Made by a program: the position numbers and the translations under genes. From contig QMPG01000135.1 of the NCBI GenBank assembly GCA_003648455.1, positions 1 to 7,984 on the forward strand: DNA of 7,984 nt, in the 5' to 3' direction. The notes under the pieces are model-generated. The model saw nothing but the letters and a program-made list of their open reading frames with translations. It did no database searches and was not told the origin of the DNA. Positions 6,449-7,984 of the stretch are shown piece after piece. Position 1 is the stretch's first letter; every line of letters starts with the position of its first letter. The DNA is from Bacteroidota bacterium (GTDB lineage Bacteria; Bacteroidota; Bacteroidia; Bacteroidales; B39-G9).

Positions 6449-6478
6449 AGGCGCAGCTTATGGTTGCGCTTTTTTTTT
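6449..6478 (+). terminator. Rho-independent terminator of lpdA
   Basis: GCGCAGC (6451-6457) pairs with GTTGCGC (6463-6469), including one G-U pair, around a five-base loop. The stem can extend by A6449/G6450 pairing with T6471/T6470. Nine consecutive Ts (6470-6478) follow at once. This is a textbook intrinsic terminator, placed about 20 bases after the lpdA stop, and it separates that gene from the rlmF unit. Confidence 0.88.
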
Positions 6479-6513
6479 GTTTATAAATTTTATTTTTAAG
6501 TAATATAAATTAT

Positions 6514-6521
6514 TACATTTG
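6514..6521 (+). promoter_or_regulatory. Candidate -7 element (TACATTTG) of the rlmF promoter
   Basis: The sequence matches the Bacteroidota -7 consensus TAnnTTTG exactly and sits after the lpdA terminator, where a new promoter is needed. No TTG occurs at the expected -33 spacing, only T-rich sequence, so the promoter is partial. The start would fall near 6528, about 30 bases before the rlmF ATG. Confidence 0.42.
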
Positions 6522-6559
6522 AATAAATAATATTATTTTTCACAAAAGCCTTAATTTTT

Positions 6560-7525
6560 ATGCTCGATAAAAAAATTGAACATTCAAAAGAGAAAACTAA
6601 ATTACATAAAAGAAATAGGCATAGAAAAAGATATGATTTTAAAGTGCTTATTAACACTTGTCCTGAATTAGCTCAATTTGTTGAGTTAAATAAATATAAC
6701 GATGAATCAATAGATTTTCATAAGCCCGAAGCTGTAAAAACACTTAATAAAGCTTTGTTGAAACATTATTATAATATTGATTATTGGGAAATACCCCAAA
6801 ATTATTTGTGTCCTCCAATTCCGGGAAGAGCAGATTATATTCATTACATTGCAGAATTTTTGAGTAGTAAGAATAATGGTAAAATACCAACCGGAAATAA
6901 AATTAAATGTTTAGACATTGGTGTAGGCGCAAATTGTGTTTATCCAATAATTGGAAATAAAGAATATAAATGGTCTTTTGTAGGTGCTGATACTGATCCT
7001 GTTTCAATAAAATCTGCAAAGAAAATAGTTGATTTGAATCAATCTTTAAAAGGTAAAATTGAACTTAGATTACAATCAAAAAAAAGTGATATTTTTTACG
7101 GGATTATTCAAAAGGATGAGCAATTTGATTTGTCAATCTGCAATCCCCCATTTCATTCTTCTTTAGAAGAATCTCAAGCAGGTACACTTCGCAAATTAAG
7201 TAATTTAAAGCATAAGAAAATAAAGAAGGCAAATTTAAATTTCGGAGGTCAAAGTAATGAGTTATGGTGCGAAGGGGGAGAATTAAGATTTGTAAAAGAT
7301 ATGATTTTTGAAAGCAAGAAGTTTTCTAAATCATGTTTTTGTTTTTCTACTTTGATTTCAAAGCAATCTAATCTTAAAGAAATTTATAAGTCTCTAAAAA
7401 AAGTCGAAACTGTAGAAGTAAAAACAATTCCAATGGGGCAGGGAAACAAAATAAGTCGCATTGTGGTATGGACATTTCTCAATCAAGCAGAGCAAAAAAA
7501 TTGGATAAATACAAGATGGAAATAA
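6560..7525 (+). CDS. rlmF: 23S rRNA (adenine(1618)-N(6))-methyltransferase RlmF
   Basis: This SAM-dependent enzyme would methylate N6 of A1618 (E. coli numbering) in 23S rRNA. The family's basic N-terminal signature is present as HKRNRHRKRYDF (16-27), followed by CPEL (34-37), a segment with NKALL (63-67), and LCPPIPGRADYIHY (83-96). The SAM-binding motif is LDIGVGANCVYP (118-129), with the acidic end of the second strand at GADTDP (142-147). The amino-methyltransferase catalytic motif is NPPFH (195-199), and the conserved LNFGGQSNELWCEGGE block follows near 225-240. Resemblance to E. coli RlmF (YbiN) is recognisable along the whole length, and 321 residues is the normal size. No SD-like site is visible; the start at 6560 leaves a short lysine-rich leader before the signature. 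A small cysteine-rich gene follows after 24 bases and is probably co-transcribed. Confidence 0.95.
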   Translation: MLDKKIEHSKEKTKLHKRNRHRKRYDFKVLINTCPELAQFVELNKYNDESIDFHKPEAVKTLNKALLKHYYNIDYWEIPQNYLCPPIPGRADYIHYIAEFLSSKNNGKIPTGNKIKCLDIGVGANCVYPIIGNKEYKWSFVGADTDPVSIKSAKKIVDLNQSLKGKIELRLQSKKSDIFYGIIQKDEQFDLSICNPPFHSSLEESQAGTLRKLSNLKHKKIKKANLNFGGQSNELWCEGGELRFVKDMIFESKKFSKSCFCFSTLISKQSNLKEIYKSLKKVETVEVKTIPMGQGNKISRIVVWTFLNQAEQKNWINTRWK

Positions 7526-7549
7526 ATTTACTTAATTAGTTTTACAGAT

Positions 7550-7864
7550 ATGTCTTTTGATAAAAGAAAACAATGGGAAAAAGAAACTATTTACAAGATG
7601 ATAAGCCTGTATTGCAATAAACATCATAATACAGAAAATAAATTATGTGAAGAATGTTTTGAATTATATAATTATTCCACAACCCGTATTGATAATTGCG
7701 TGTATAAAAAAAGAAAACCTGTTTGCTCAAAATGTAAAGTTCATTGTTTCAGCAATGAATATAGGAATAAAATTAGAACAGTAATGAGATGGTCGGGACC
7801 TCGAATGATTTATTATTATCCTTTGAGAGCGTTAAAATATATTTACTATAAAATGAAATATTAA
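7550..7864 (+). CDS. ygbA: YgbA-family 'nitrous oxide-stimulated promoter' small cysteine-rich protein
   Basis: This 104-residue basic cytoplasmic protein aligns by eye with E. coli YgbA, the family annotated as 'nitrous oxide-stimulated promoter' because the E. coli gene is induced under nitrosative stress through NsrR. Shared features are MISLYCNKHH (17-26), LCEECFELY (32-40), the R-x-D-x-C segment (46-50), KPVCSKCKVHCF (56-67) and the MRWSGPRM block (79-86). Seven cysteines (22, 33, 36, 50, 59, 62, 66) plus His25, His26 and His65 suggest binding of zinc or an iron-sulfur cluster. The biochemical role is not established. There is no signal peptide; the C-terminus is rich in tyrosine and lysine. 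It starts 24 bases after rlmF with no separate promoter apparent, so it probably depends on the rlmF promoter, and I see no NsrR-type operator. Confidence 0.88.
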   Translation: MSFDKRKQWEKETIYKMISLYCNKHHNTENKLCEECFELYNYSTTRIDNCVYKKRKPVCSKCKVHCFSNEYRNKIRTVMRWSGPRMIYYYPLRALKYIYYKMKY

Positions 7865-7895
7865 CCTGAGTTCGATATAAGATATAAAACACAGA

Positions 7896-7936
7896 AATTC
7901 AGAAATGAATAAGATTTGTGAATAAAATTCTGAATT
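7896..7936. repeat. Short inverted repeat in the 3' intergenic tail
   Basis: AATTCAGAA (7896-7904) is perfectly inverted as TTCTGAATT (7928-7936) around a 23-base loop. Next to it AATAAC-GG-GTTATT (7937-7950) forms a second near-palindrome. The tail 7865-7984 has stops in every frame that I checked on the minus strand and no coding potential on the plus strand. It may be a weak terminator of the rlmF-ygbA unit or the edge of a dispersed repeat that continues past the window. Confidence 0.4.
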
Positions 7937-7984
7937 AATAACGGGTTATTTAGAAGAATTTTAGGTGCAAAGATTGTTTATTTC

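Overview
The window is AT-rich (roughly 30% G+C by eye). It carries seven complete protein genes, all on the + strand, plus the first 21 codons of a leftward gene at the left edge. The organism is most likely a member of the Bacteroidota, probably an environmental Bacteroidales/Marinilabiliales-type bacterium. The reasons are the low G+C, candidate promoters with the Bacteroidota -7 element TAnnTTTG, weak or absent Shine-Dalgarno sites before most genes, and protein variants I associate with that phylum (a CpdB/UshA-like phosphatase, a patatin beginning LVLSSGGSRG, and a lipoamide dehydrogenase with GGICLNWGC). The assignment is inferred from sequence style and was not tested by a search.

Left part (1-2079): a truncated leftward hypothetical gene with a clear AGGAG site diverges from a secreted two-domain metallophosphatase/5'-nucleotidase. 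That gene's stop codon lies inside the left arm of a 143-bp inverted-repeat element (1937-2079). The element has nested palindromes and looks like a REP/MITE-type dispersed repeat. About 330 bp of very AT-rich DNA follows, with a candidate promoter near its right end.

Middle (2413-4942): three closely spaced genes probably form one operon. They encode a short PlsC-type lysophospholipid acyltransferase, a patatin-like phospholipase, and a polytopic membrane protein of the ArsP_2 / putative manganese exporter family. The first two could add and remove phospholipid acyl chains. The third would export metal, and its link to lipid turnover is not obvious.

Right part (5039-7864): a stand-alone dihydrolipoyl dehydrogenase ends in a strong Rho-independent terminator. 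A new unit follows, with its own candidate -7 element: rlmF (23S rRNA m6A1618 methyltransferase) and a small cysteine-rich YgbA-family protein, whose family is known for nitrosative-stress induction. The last 120 bp hold no gene, only short inverted repeats.

I see no CRISPR array, phage, transposase, toxin-antitoxin pair or RNA gene. Most of the window is ordinary chromosomal content. The items most worth a second look are the nested palindromic element that contains a gene's stop codon, and the lipid-remodelling/metal-exporter operon.
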